Positions 53,650 through 62,632 of a stretch of DNA of 64,000 nucleotides are shown here, piece after piece. The notes below the pieces were generated by a model. The model searched no databases. It worked only from the letters and a program-made list of their open reading frames with translations, and was not told where the DNA came from. This DNA comes from Schleiferia thermophila (lineage in GTDB: Bacteria; Bacteroidota; Bacteroidia; Flavobacteriales; Schleiferiaceae), in the NCBI RefSeq assembly GCF_003337435.1, contig NZ_QPJS01000001.1, positions 698,513-762,512 on the forward strand. Direction: 5' to 3'. The position numbers and the translations under genes are program-made. Within the stretch, counting starts at the first letter, position 1. Each line of letters opens with the position of its first letter.

Positions 53650-55740
53650 ATGATTCGAAAAAAAATCTTCCGCTCTGTTTATTCCCTATGGGCTGTATCT
53701 TTTGCTCTGATTAGCTGTATTCCGGGAAGTACACAAAACAAGGTTCAACAGCGCGAGAGACTCATTCTGCAGATTACCTTCTCAGCATTGTTCAATCAGC
53801 ATTTGCAGCCGCCTGAGGCCAATCTTTTATTTTCAAACAGGGTCTTTGAAAAAGCCCTTGAAAACTTTGATGTTTCCAGGCGCTTTTTCCTTAAATCAGA
53901 CATAGATGAATTTTCTGGTTTTAAAGGTTCGATGGTAAAATTGATGAAGGAGGGTGATGTTGCCTTGTTTGAGCGCATGTATGAGCGGATTCAGAAGCGA
54001 ATTTCAGAAGCCGAACGACTGGCCTTCGCCATACTGGATGAGCCTTTTCAATTCAACAAAAAAGAGATCTATGAAACAGATGAGCTGAAAAGTGACTTTG
54101 CCAAAAACCAAAAGGAACTTGATATAAAGTGGAGAAAATATCTCAAATACAGAGTTTTGGTGCGATTGTATGAGTCTGTAGATCACGACACATTGGGCGA
54201 AACCATGCCTGAAATTACAGCCGAAGCTGAAATGGAAGCGAGAAACAAAGAAAAAGAACAAATGAAGGAATGGTTTGATATGCTCAAAGAGATGGACCGA
54301 AACGATTGGTTTGGCCAGTACATCAATGCATATGCGCACAATTTTGACCCACATACAGAGTATTATCCGCCACAGCGTCAGGAGGACTTTGAAATTGAAA
54401 TGACAGGACAATTTGAAGGAATTGGAGCCCAATTGGTCTCCAGAGACGGTTATGTAACCATAGAACGCATAGTACCAGGCAGTGCCAGCTGGCGTCAGGG
54501 TGAATTGGAAGAAGGCGATAAAATTCTCCGAGTAACTCAGGAAAATGGCGAATCGGTAGACGTAACCGGAATGAACATTCAAAAGGTGGTGAAACTGATT
54601 CGCGGTAAAAAGGGAACAACCGTCACTCTCACGGTACGCAAGGCAGATGGCAGCCGGAGAGATATCAGCATAGTACGTGATGTAGTGGAGATGGAGGCAG
54701 CTTTTGCCAGGTCGGCGATTTCGGAATACAATGGAAAGAAAATCGGTTATATCCGACTACCAAAGTTTTATGTAGATTTTTACAAAGAAACCAACCGAAA
54801 CTGTGCTCTGGATATGCGTGCAGAAGTAGAAAGACTTAAAAACGAAGGTGTGGAGGGCATTATCATAGACCTACGAAACAATGGTGGCGGTACTTTGGAA
54901 GGTGCTATTGATATTGCCGGGTTGTTTATTCCATCGGGACCTGTGGTGCAAGTAAAAGCGACCGGTCAACAGGCCAGAGTGCTTTCAGACAGGGATCCTT
55001 CAATAGTGTACGACGGACCTCTGGTCATTCTGGTGAATCACTTCTCTGCAAGTGCCAGCGAGATTTTTGCAGCTGCCATGCAAGACTACGGAAGAGCTAT
55101 AATCGTCGGTTCGAACAAAACGTTTGGGAAAGGTACCGTCCAAAATATGCTTGACTTTGACAGGGCAGTAAATTTTGCCGGAAGAGAATTTCGTCCATTA
55201 GGTTCATTGAAAATCACCATACAGAAATATTACCGCATCAACGGGGGCACACCCCAGCTAAAAGGAGTAACGCCGGATGTGATATTTCCGGACCAATACA
55301 GCTATATTGACTTCGGAGAACGCGAACTAAAAAATGCCATTGCATACTCTGAAATATCTCCAGCCCCTTTTAATCGCTGGACCCAAAACAATACCTTCCC
55401 CAAAGCCATACAAAATGCCAGAGAACGAATTGAAAACAACCCCAAGTTTATTCTCATGGACCAGTATGCCCGCTGGCTGGCAGATAACCGGGAAAAATCT
55501 TCTATTTCTCTTCGTTTTGAAGACTATGTGAGCTATCAGAGGATGCTTAAAGAGCGCGCTACGAAGTACAAGGATGTGTATGTAAGTACTGACAGTATAC
55601 CTTTTAATATTCCCGGCTCCACCGTGGATGAATTGACAAGAAAAGGCGATGACCTGCGGGAGTGGAAAAAGTGGGTGGGCGATTTGAGCAGAGATGTGCA
55701 GTTGCAGGAAGCCCTGAAAGTCATCTATGATATGAGGTAA
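53650..55740 (+). CDS. C-terminal-processing peptidase (Prc/Tsp-like, S41), probable lipoprotein
   Basis: 696 residues. A lipoprotein-type signal (VSFALISC, Cys about 23) is followed by a long helical region, a PDZ domain (about 250-345, GIGAQLVSRDGYVTIERIVPG), and the S41 protease domain with catalytic S468 (NHFSASASEIF) and K494 (TFGKGTVQ), the Ser-Lys dyad of Tsp. It trims or degrades periplasmic proteins. The ATG at 53650 sits 4 bp after the previous gene. Its stop overlaps the ABC permease ATG by one base. Confidence 0.93.
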   Translation: MIRKKIFRSVYSLWAVSFALISCIPGSTQNKVQQRERLILQITFSALFNQHLQPPEANLLFSNRVFEKALENFDVSRRFFLKSDIDEFSGFKGSMVKLMKEGDVALFERMYERIQKRISEAERLAFAILDEPFQFNKKEIYETDELKSDFAKNQKELDIKWRKYLKYRVLVRLYESVDHDTLGETMPEITAEAEMEARNKEKEQMKEWFDMLKEMDRNDWFGQYINAYAHNFDPHTEYYPPQRQEDFEIEMTGQFEGIGAQLVSRDGYVTIERIVPGSASWRQGELEEGDKILRVTQENGESVDVTGMNIQKVVKLIRGKKGTTVTLTVRKADGSRRDISIVRDVVEMEAAFARSAISEYNGKKIGYIRLPKFYVDFYKETNRNCALDMRAEVERLKNEGVEGIIIDLRNNGGGTLEGAIDIAGLFIPSGPVVQVKATGQQARVLSDRDPSIVYDGPLVILVNHFSASASEIFAAAMQDYGRAIIVGSNKTFGKGTVQNMLDFDRAVNFAGREFRPLGSLKITIQKYYRINGGTPQLKGVTPDVIFPDQYSYIDFGERELKNAIAYSEISPAPFNRWTQNNTFPKAIQNARERIENNPKFILMDQYARWLADNREKSSISLRFEDYVSYQRMLKERATKYKDVYVSTDSIPFNIPGSTVDELTRKGDDLREWKKWVGDLSRDVQLQEALKVIYDMR

Positions 55741-56741
55741 TGAGAGACAGAAAAAGCAGCCGACATCCCCTCAAGAGTCTTCCGGTGGTGTTGATAGCTT
55801 GCTTTATAGCATTGGCCTTTTCTTCATATTTCTTACCCGATAAAAAGCCAGGAGCCTACGATCACATACAACTGGAATATTCCTTATTGCCACCTCTGAC
55901 GCGGGTTCAATTTCTTTTTCTGGAAGAAAATCCCGAATCTGATGTTGAGAGAATAATTCCATACGACAGTCTTTTTTTAGATTCAGATGGAATCGAGCAC
56001 TATTTTTCCAAAAGGAAAAAGGTGTACAGCAACTATCATCGTCAACAGACTGCACAGCAACATAGCCGTTTGTTTCTGTTGGGTACTGACAGATTTGGCC
56101 GTGATTTGTTTGCCCGGGTAGCGTACGGCAGCAGAGTATCGCTTTCCATTGGATTTCTGGCCATGATGGTTAGTCTATTGGTGGGCGTTCCATTGGGTGC
56201 AATTGCCGGCTACCTCGGAGGACTTGCAGATAGGGTTATCATGTGGTTGGCCTCTGTGATGTGGAGTGTACCATCTATTATGCTTGTAATGTCATTTACG
56301 TTGGTTTTCGGCAAATCTCTTGTACAGGTATTTGTAGCAGTCGGTATTACCATGTGGGTAGATGTGGCCCGTACCGTCAGGGGTAAAGTACTTACTTTGA
56401 GAAACAAAGAGTACATTTTAGCTGCGCAAATCTGCGGTTTGTCCTCGTTCCGAATTTTGGCAGTGCATATTTTCCCCAATATTTTAGGTCCGATTTTGAT
56501 TTTAGCAGCAAGTCATTTCTCTACTGCAGTATTGCTTGAAAGCGGCATCAGTTTCCTCGGTCTGGGGGTACAACCCCCCACCCCATCATGGGGAAATATC
56601 ATCAGAGACCACTATCCGTATTTGTTGATGGGTAAGCCATGGGTTGTGATACTTCCCGCGATTTGCATTGTTGGATTGATATTGAGTTTAATTTCACTAG
56701 CCAATCGTCTAAGAGACCATTTTGATGTGAGCTCATATTAG
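55740..56741 (+). CDS. Peptide-type ABC transporter permease (DppC/OppC family)
   Basis: 333 residues. One N-terminal helix (18-32), a roughly 70-residue periplasmic loop, then LLGTDRFGRDLFARVAYGSRVSL and five helices with the EAA loop AAQICGLSSFRILAVHIFPN. This is the DppC/OppC-like inner-membrane subunit. No partner permease, ATPase or binding protein is adjacent. It overlaps the protease gene by one base (TAATG), so expression is linked to it. Confidence 0.9.
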   Translation: MRDRKSSRHPLKSLPVVLIACFIALAFSSYFLPDKKPGAYDHIQLEYSLLPPLTRVQFLFLEENPESDVERIIPYDSLFLDSDGIEHYFSKRKKVYSNYHRQQTAQQHSRLFLLGTDRFGRDLFARVAYGSRVSLSIGFLAMMVSLLVGVPLGAIAGYLGGLADRVIMWLASVMWSVPSIMLVMSFTLVFGKSLVQVFVAVGITMWVDVARTVRGKVLTLRNKEYILAAQICGLSSFRILAVHIFPNILGPILILAASHFSTAVLLESGISFLGLGVQPPTPSWGNIIRDHYPYLLMGKPWVVILPAICIVGLILSLISLANRLRDHFDVSSY

Positions 56742-56783
56742 TGGTAAAGGTTCTTGTTTTTACCCGGCGAATTAAGAAGTCAT

Positions 56784-56822
56784 TCTAATGATTTTCTAAT
56801 ACTTTTCTAATGTGCATCTAAT
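56784..56822. promoter_or_regulatory. Four direct TCTAAT repeats at exact 11-bp spacing (probable operator)
   Basis: TCTAAT occurs at 56784, 56795, 56806 and 56817, each 11 bp after the last, so all face the same side of the helix. They end 23 bp before a -7 element (TAATTTTG at 56845) and 75 bp before mgtC. Direct repeats at 11 bp are the layout bound by OmpR/PhoB-type regulators. Confidence 0.6.
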
Positions 56823-56844
56823 ATCATCTTGAAAATCAACATTT

Positions 56845-56852
56845 TAATTTTG
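56845..56852 (+). promoter_or_regulatory. Probable -7 element for mgtC-mgtE
   Basis: TAATTTTG fits TAnnTTTG; transcription would begin near 56858, with a 39-base leader. The -33 position overlaps the end of the TCTAAT repeats and has no TTTG, which would suit an activator-dependent promoter. Confidence 0.45.
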
Positions 56853-56896
56853 CAACTCCTTTTAGAAAAGCATAGAAATCTGCAAATTCTGAAACG

Positions 56897-57616
56897 ATGA
56901 CCATCTGGATTTTTTCCCAACGATTGCTGTTTGCTGCGCTAATGGGAGCTTTGATTGGTCTTGAGCGCCAATGGAGACAGAAAAGCGCCGGATTGCGTAC
57001 CAATACTCTCGTGGCTCTTGGTTCTGCAGCTTATACGCTTATATCATTGGCACTTACTGCCGGAAATGAGGAGGTATATACCGGTGATTCTACCAGGGTA
57101 ATAGGTCAGATAGTAACAGGTATTGGTTTTCTGGGAGGTGGTGTAATACTGCGCGATGGGTTAAACGTGCAGGGACTCAATACAGCGGCTACCATATGGT
57201 GCTCTGCGGCAGTTGGCGCATTGTCCGGATGTGGTATGCACTGGCTGGCATTGATCACTGCCGGAGCTGTCGCCGGTACTCATCTGCTGCTCAGACCATT
57301 GGGTGGTTGGATCAACAGGTTCCCTTCAGCTAAGGAAGATTCAGGAATATTTCAATACGTTCTTTATGTAAGTTGCAAAGAACACGTTGAAAATTTGATA
57401 AGAGTCAGAATCGTAAATTTCATCAAAAGAGATAATCATCTTCAATTAAGGTCACTCAAGAGTTCGGAAACCATCTCCGGTCAGTCTGCTATTGAGGCAC
57501 AAATTGCTGCCTCCGGGAATCACCATTCAGAGGTTGAAAGCCTGGCTGGCCAACTCACACTTGAATACGGAGTGATGGAAGTAAAATGGGAGGCAAACAA
57601 TATCAATGAAGCGTAA
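56897..57616 (+). CDS. mgtC: MgtC/SapB family membrane protein
   Basis: 239 residues. Five transmembrane helices in the first 150 residues carry the family motifs ALIGLERQWRQKSAGLRTNT and GIGFLGGGVILRDG. A cytoplasmic ACT-like C-terminal domain follows (about 160-235). MgtC proteins act in Mg2+ stress and ATP control; they are not proven Mg2+ carriers. mgtE follows 11 bp downstream, which supports a magnesium role here. Confidence 0.9.
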   Translation: MTIWIFSQRLLFAALMGALIGLERQWRQKSAGLRTNTLVALGSAAYTLISLALTAGNEEVYTGDSTRVIGQIVTGIGFLGGGVILRDGLNVQGLNTAATIWCSAAVGALSGCGMHWLALITAGAVAGTHLLLRPLGGWINRFPSAKEDSGIFQYVLYVSCKEHVENLIRVRIVNFIKRDNHLQLRSLKSSETISGQSAIEAQIAASGNHHSEVESLAGQLTLEYGVMEVKWEANNINEA

Positions 57617-57627
57617 AAAATAGGGAA

Positions 57628-59007
57628 ATGAGTGCAGAAGAGCTGAAAGATTTGGTCAAGGGATTTGAACGGGTAGAAAAAGTCATCGAACTGGTACCTC
57701 TACTGAAAAGAATGCCTGTGGTAGAGGTGGCTGAGATTCTCAGCGATATTGATGAAAACTATCTGCTGAGTGTGCTTGATTACTTCTCGCCTAGTCAACA
57801 GGGCCTGATAGTAGCAGAATTTCACATTACCAAGCAACTGGAAATTTTTAAAAACACCTCCAGAAAACGGTTTTCTTTGATCTTTGAGCACATGCCGTCT
57901 GAGGCAAGAGCAGACCTCTTTCAGCATCTTACTCAACAGGAGCAAGCTGAACTACTGCCATATCTGCGAAAAAAAACCCGTGAAGACGTCATACACCTTT
58001 CTGCTTACCCTCCGGAGACCGCAGGGGGAATTATGAGCACCGATTTTGCAACCGTTCGCATCGACATGACGTGTGCAGAGGCGATCGAATCGGTCCGGCA
58101 AGATGCTCCCTCCAAGAAGACAATTTACTACAGTTATGTAGTAGACAAAGAGATGAAGCTTCTCGGTTTTATAACGTTGAAAGATCTGATTCTGGCAGCT
58201 CCGGATACATTGGTAAGGGATGCAATGCATACGGAATTTGTCTATGTACGAGTGACTGACGACCGGGAGGATGTAGCGGGTAAAATTGAAAAATATGACC
58301 TGGTGGCCATACCTGTAATCAATCACATAGGCCAGATCGTCGGGATAGTGACCCATGAGGAAGCCATAGATGTAATTCGCGCCGAACATACCGAAGACAT
58401 GCAGAAGTTTATGGGCATCATCGAAGCCAATAAAGATTTTGATTACTTGGGAACCAGCAGCCTTGAACATTTCAAGCGCAGGGCTGTGTGGGTCATTTCC
58501 CTTGCAGCGCTCGGAATTGTGTCGGGTATGATCATTCACCGATACGAAAGCGCTATAGAAAAGCTGTTAATACTTGCTTTGTACATGCCAATGGTGGCCG
58601 ATACCGGTGGTAATGCCGGTAGTCAGGCAGCTACAGTCGTTGTCAGAGCGCTCGCCCTGGGCCAACTCAGCTTCAAAAACTGGCTCCAGGTAATCTGGAA
58701 AGAGACCAAGATTTCCTCTCTGCTGGCCATCTGTCTCGGTTTGCTGGCCTTTGGGAAGGTCATGTTTCTGAGCTGGGAAACTGATATTCCAACGAAATTT
58801 TCCCTTTCTGTAGTCGCTTCTGTCATTGCGCTTGCGCTTTCGCTACAAGTGATATCCTCCACAGTAATCGGTGCCCTGCTGCCATTAATTGTGAAAAGAT
58901 TTGGTGGCGACCCTGCCGTAGCAGCCAGCCCGGCGATTACCACCGTGGTGGATATCACAGGATTACTGATCTATTTCGGAGTGGCTACTACCTTTTTCAA
59001 TCTGTAA
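57628..59007 (+). CDS. mgtE: Magnesium transporter MgtE
   Basis: 459 residues. An N-terminal superhelical MgtE_N domain (1-130), two CBS domains (about 140-260, Mg2+ sensing), a plug helix and five transmembrane helices (about 285-455). The pore signature DTGGNAGSQAATVVVRAL is intact. Mg2+ binding to the N/CBS domains closes the channel in studied members. It is 11 bp after mgtC and 26 bp before the barrel gene. Confidence 0.95.
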   Translation: MSAEELKDLVKGFERVEKVIELVPLLKRMPVVEVAEILSDIDENYLLSVLDYFSPSQQGLIVAEFHITKQLEIFKNTSRKRFSLIFEHMPSEARADLFQHLTQQEQAELLPYLRKKTREDVIHLSAYPPETAGGIMSTDFATVRIDMTCAEAIESVRQDAPSKKTIYYSYVVDKEMKLLGFITLKDLILAAPDTLVRDAMHTEFVYVRVTDDREDVAGKIEKYDLVAIPVINHIGQIVGIVTHEEAIDVIRAEHTEDMQKFMGIIEANKDFDYLGTSSLEHFKRRAVWVISLAALGIVSGMIIHRYESAIEKLLILALYMPMVADTGGNAGSQAATVVVRALALGQLSFKNWLQVIWKETKISSLLAICLGLLAFGKVMFLSWETDIPTKFSLSVVASVIALALSLQVISSTVIGALLPLIVKRFGGDPAVAASPAITTVVDITGLLIYFGVATTFFNL

Positions 59008-59033
59008 AATATTAACCTAAACATCAATATGTT

Positions 59034-60488
59034 ATGAAATTCAGATGGATTTTAGTGTCTGTAATTTTTTCCTTGGTCTCTACAGCTCAGGTGACCGTAA
59101 CCGAACCTACGGAAGATAAACTACCATTTTATATCGATCCTTCTAAGCGAATGCCGGATTCAGATTTAGAGGATAAAAAAGAAGGATTTTTTATAACAGG
59201 AGTACCCAGATTTGAATTTGACCCGATCAGGGGCTTTGGCATTGGAGGAAATGCATTTTTATTTTGGAACAATTCTAAAGATGATCCCTTTTTTGAATAT
59301 ACCCCTTACCGGCATAGTCTCAATGCAGAATTTTTTATCTTTCAAAACGGAAGAGTTCGCTATGCACTGAATTATGACGCGCCCTATCTGTTTAATTCCA
59401 AATGGAGGGTGAGAGCTGATGCGGTACTTTGGGAAGATCCAAATGCGCAATACTGGGGAATCGGACGCGACTACATCAGGCCGCTGAGATTTACCGACAA
59501 GCAAACCGGGCTGAACAGGGAGTTCAGAAGTGTAAATGAGTACGAAGACAACCTCCGTATCGCTACCTTGGGACCTGATGGCAACTATTATACTGATATC
59601 AATTACAACAGCATGATTCAGCGCGAGCAACTGTACAATCTTTTGGCTGAAAGAGTGCTAATGGGCGGAAAACTCAGACTTATGTTTGGATTTGAAGCAC
59701 TGTTTACATCTTTTTCATCTTACCAGGGTGAAGTGTTTAAAGTTGAAAATCAGGAAGGAGAAAAGGTAGAAGCCATCCACAATGAAACCTTAATCGATAA
59801 GCAAATTGCTGACGGTACATGGGAGAGATTTAACTTAACCGGGTTTACAGGAGATGACAGCTATCGCTTTACCTCCATGCTGGCTTGGGCAGTGATTTAC
59901 GATACCCGTGATTTTGAACCAGACCCATCAAGTGGAATATTCCTGCAATATTCCCATGAATACTCTGACCGTTGGTTCGGTTCAGACTTTAGCTTTAACA
60001 AGTTTATGCTTCAGGCTCAATACATAGCCACACTTCACAGATGGAAAGGCAATAAGAACAGAATCACATTTGCCGGCCTGGCAGCTTTTGGTCACATCTT
60101 CGGCAGCAGTATCAACTTTATAGAAATGTGGGATCTGAGCTCACAGGCAGAGGCAGGGGGAATTCTGGTCTTAGGTGGCGGCAGATCCATCAGAGGATTC
60201 AGAGAAGCCCGATTTCTGGCGCCCACGGTTACATTGGTCAATCTGGAGCTTCGCACCCGATTTTACGAGTTCAAAGTCGGAAAACAGCATTTTTCACTTG
60301 GCATCACTCCGTTTTACGACTTCGGATCGGTTTTCGATAACCCTCGCCAGCTGAGTCTTACCAAATGGGTAGGTGCTCCGGGAGCTGGTGCACGAATCAA
60401 CTGGAATCAGTCCACGATCGTACGCCTTGACTATGGACTAAGCCGTGAAGGGGGGCAGTTCTTCTTTGGTTTCGGACATATTTTCTAA
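59034..60488 (+). CDS. Omp85-like outer-membrane protein (BamA/TamA superfamily, DUF5982-type)
   Basis: 484 residues. A signal peptide (about 1-19, ending STAQ), no POTRA domains, a start of FEFDPIRGFGIGGNAFLFWN (the DUF5982-like first strand), and a 16-strand-type barrel with the L6 motif SIRGFRE and a C-terminal phenylalanine (FFFGFGHIF). Such short Omp85 relatives are common in Bacteroidota with unknown cargo. It follows mgtE by 26 bp and is closed by a terminator. Confidence 0.82.
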   Translation: MKFRWILVSVIFSLVSTAQVTVTEPTEDKLPFYIDPSKRMPDSDLEDKKEGFFITGVPRFEFDPIRGFGIGGNAFLFWNNSKDDPFFEYTPYRHSLNAEFFIFQNGRVRYALNYDAPYLFNSKWRVRADAVLWEDPNAQYWGIGRDYIRPLRFTDKQTGLNREFRSVNEYEDNLRIATLGPDGNYYTDINYNSMIQREQLYNLLAERVLMGGKLRLMFGFEALFTSFSSYQGEVFKVENQEGEKVEAIHNETLIDKQIADGTWERFNLTGFTGDDSYRFTSMLAWAVIYDTRDFEPDPSSGIFLQYSHEYSDRWFGSDFSFNKFMLQAQYIATLHRWKGNKNRITFAGLAAFGHIFGSSINFIEMWDLSSQAEAGGILVLGGGRSIRGFREARFLAPTVTLVNLELRTRFYEFKVGKQHFSLGITPFYDFGSVFDNPRQLSLTKWVGAPGAGARINWNQSTIVRLDYGLSREGGQFFFGFGHIF

Positions 60489-60541
60489 CCATTCCACTTT
60501 TTCTGTGATGAGGCATGATTGAATTCATCATTATGGATTAG

Positions 60542-60568
60542 ACCGGGAATCGAATTTCCCGGTTTTTT
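60542..60568 (+). terminator. Rho-independent terminator of the mgtC-mgtE-barrel unit
   Basis: ACCGGGAA (60542-60549) pairs with TTCCCGGT (60556-60563) with a six-base loop, followed by six Ts, 54 bp after the stop codon. Confidence 0.88.
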
Positions 60569-60624
60569 CTTCAAAAAAACCTTATTTTACCAATGGATTA
60601 ATGAAGTACTCTTTAATTGCCGGA

Positions 60625-60632
60625 TAATTTTG
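60625..60632 (+). promoter_or_regulatory. -7 element for the ABC-F gene, predicted leaderless
   Basis: TAATTTTG fits TAnnTTTG and ends 4 bases before the ATG at 60637, so transcription should start at about the start codon. No TTTG at 19 bp upstream. Confidence 0.4.
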
Positions 60633-60636
60633 CCAA

Positions 60637-62592
60637 ATGGTTTCCGTACAGCAACTCACCGTCGAGTATCCTTCGAAAACATTGTTTAAAGACATCAGCT
60701 TTTTGATCAATCCCGGAGAAAAAGTGGGTCTGGCCGGCAGGAATGGAGCGGGAAAATCTACTTTGCTAAAAATCATAGCTGGTGAGATGAGCCCACACAG
60801 CGGCATTGTATCCCGACCTAAGGAAATTTCAATTGGCTTTCTTCCGCAAATTCTTCCGCTGCCCGAAGGTAAAACAGTTAGACAGGAAGCTGAGTCGGCT
60901 TTGGAAGACCTGAAAGATATCCAAAGGAAGATCGACCATATCAACATACAGTTGAGCACCAGAACTGACTACGAAAGCGACGACTATATGCGTCTGGTAC
61001 AGCAAATCAGCGATCTGACCCATACATTTCAGCTATTAGGTGGATATGAAACCGGTGGAAAAGTAGAGCGGATTTTAAAAGGGCTGGGATTTTGCGATGC
61101 AGACCTCGACCAACCGCTAGAGACCTTTAGCGGAGGCTGGAGGATGCGGGTAGAACTCACTAAACTATTGCTTCGCCCGCACGAGCTCCTGCTGATGGAT
61201 GAGCCTACCAATCACTTAGATCTGCAATCCATCCTTTGGCTTGAAAACTTCCTGAAAAACAGCGATAAGGCACTCATTCTCATCAGTCATGACAAGGCAT
61301 TTCTCGACAACGTAACTACGCGTACGCTAGAAATATCCGGAGGAAAGCTATATGACTACCCAGTGCCTTACAGCAGTTTTTTGGAACTGAGAAAAGAACG
61401 TATCGAACACCAGCAGTTGCAGCGAAAAAATCAAGAAAAGGAAATCAAAGAGACCCGTCAGCTAATTGACCGCTTTCGGGCTAAAGCCACCAAGGCCTCC
61501 TTTGCTCAAAGTCTGATTAAAAAACTCGATCGGATGGAACTGGTGGAAGTTGATTCAGAAGATATCAAGACCATGCATTTCAGATTTCCTCCGGCTCCCC
61601 GAAGTGGAAAGGTAGTCTGCAAAGCAGAAAATGTTTCCATATCCTTTGGTGAAAAACAGGTGCTCCGCGATGTGAATTTTGAAATTGAAAGAGGTGAAAG
61701 AGTAGCCTTCGTCGGCAGGAACGGGCAAGGTAAAACCACCATGGTAAAGCTTATCCTAGGAGAGCTGAAAGGTTCCGGTCATCTTACCCTCGGTCACAAT
61801 GTTCAAGTTGGATATTATGCCCAGGAGCAACATCTTTCAGGCGAGGCAGATCTGACCTTGCTCGAAGTCATAGAAAATGCAGCACCCGATGAACTCAGGC
61901 CAAAGGCGCGCAATCTGTTGGGAGCTTTTATGTTTTCTGGTGATGACGTCTATAAAAAAGTAAAAGTACTTTCCGGTGGCGAACGAGGCAGGCTGGCTCT
62001 TTGCAAGCTATTGTTGCAACCGGTAAACTTGCTCATTCTCGATGAGCCTACCAATCACCTTGATATTGCCAGTAAAAATGTTTTGAAGCAAGCTCTGCTT
62101 GATTTTGAAGGCACACTGATATTGGTAAGCCACGACCGCGACTTTTTGCAGGGATTGGCGAATACTGTCTTCGAATTTCAGGGAGGTCAAGTCAAAGAAT
62201 GGCTTGGTGATATAGAAAGTTTCTTACAGGAGAAGCAAAAAGAAACTTTTAGAGACTACGAATCAACGTCAAAGACGGATACGGCGCATTTGGCCAACAC
62301 TCATTCCAGGACATCCGATAAGAATACCGTTAAGCTGCAGAGAGAGCTCAAAAAGGTTAGTCAACAGATAGCTGCGTTGGAAGAAAATATTCAACAAACC
62401 GAAATTGAAATCAGCAATTTGGAGACCCAAATGTCCGTTCCGGAATTCTTTACATCCGAAAGTGGTCACTGTTTGGTGAAAGCTTACGAAGACAACAAGG
62501 CCAGACTTGAAACCTTGATGAGCGAATGGGAGCAACTTACCGGGAAGTACGAGCTTCTGAGCCGGAAGCTTAAAAAAGAAGAGGCCGTATGA
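60637..62592 (+). CDS. ABC-F family ATPase (Uup/EttA-type translation factor)
   Basis: 651 residues, two ABC domains without membrane segments. Walker A is GRNGAGKS (34-41) and GRNGQGKT; the signatures are SGGWRMRVEL and LSGGERGRLAL; Walker B runs LLLMDEPTNHLDL and LLILDEPTNHLDI. The linker (about 240-310) and the C-terminal coiled coil (about 555-650) are as in Uup-like proteins. ABC-F proteins act on the ribosome E site. Its last 12 bases form half of the mdh terminator. Confidence 0.92.
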   Translation: MVSVQQLTVEYPSKTLFKDISFLINPGEKVGLAGRNGAGKSTLLKIIAGEMSPHSGIVSRPKEISIGFLPQILPLPEGKTVRQEAESALEDLKDIQRKIDHINIQLSTRTDYESDDYMRLVQQISDLTHTFQLLGGYETGGKVERILKGLGFCDADLDQPLETFSGGWRMRVELTKLLLRPHELLLMDEPTNHLDLQSILWLENFLKNSDKALILISHDKAFLDNVTTRTLEISGGKLYDYPVPYSSFLELRKERIEHQQLQRKNQEKEIKETRQLIDRFRAKATKASFAQSLIKKLDRMELVEVDSEDIKTMHFRFPPAPRSGKVVCKAENVSISFGEKQVLRDVNFEIERGERVAFVGRNGQGKTTMVKLILGELKGSGHLTLGHNVQVGYYAQEQHLSGEADLTLLEVIENAAPDELRPKARNLLGAFMFSGDDVYKKVKVLSGGERGRLALCKLLLQPVNLLILDEPTNHLDIASKNVLKQALLDFEGTLILVSHDRDFLQGLANTVFEFQGGQVKEWLGDIESFLQEKQKETFRDYESTSKTDTAHLANTHSRTSDKNTVKLQRELKKVSQQIAALEENIQQTEIEISNLETQMSVPEFFTSESGHCLVKAYEDNKARLETLMSEWEQLTGKYELLSRKLKKEEAV

Positions 62593-62606
62593 TGCCATAC
62601 GACCTC
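62581..62606 (-). terminator. Terminator of mdh, embedded in the end of the ABC-F gene
   Basis: On the minus strand GAGG-T-CGTATG pairs with CATACG-G-CCTC (one mismatch, loop GCAT) and is followed by TTCTTTTTT. The hairpin spans the stop codon of the convergent ABC-F gene and lies 27 bp after the mdh stop. Confidence 0.7.
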
Positions 62607-62632
62607 TTGAGAATATATCCCGAAGATGTGAA

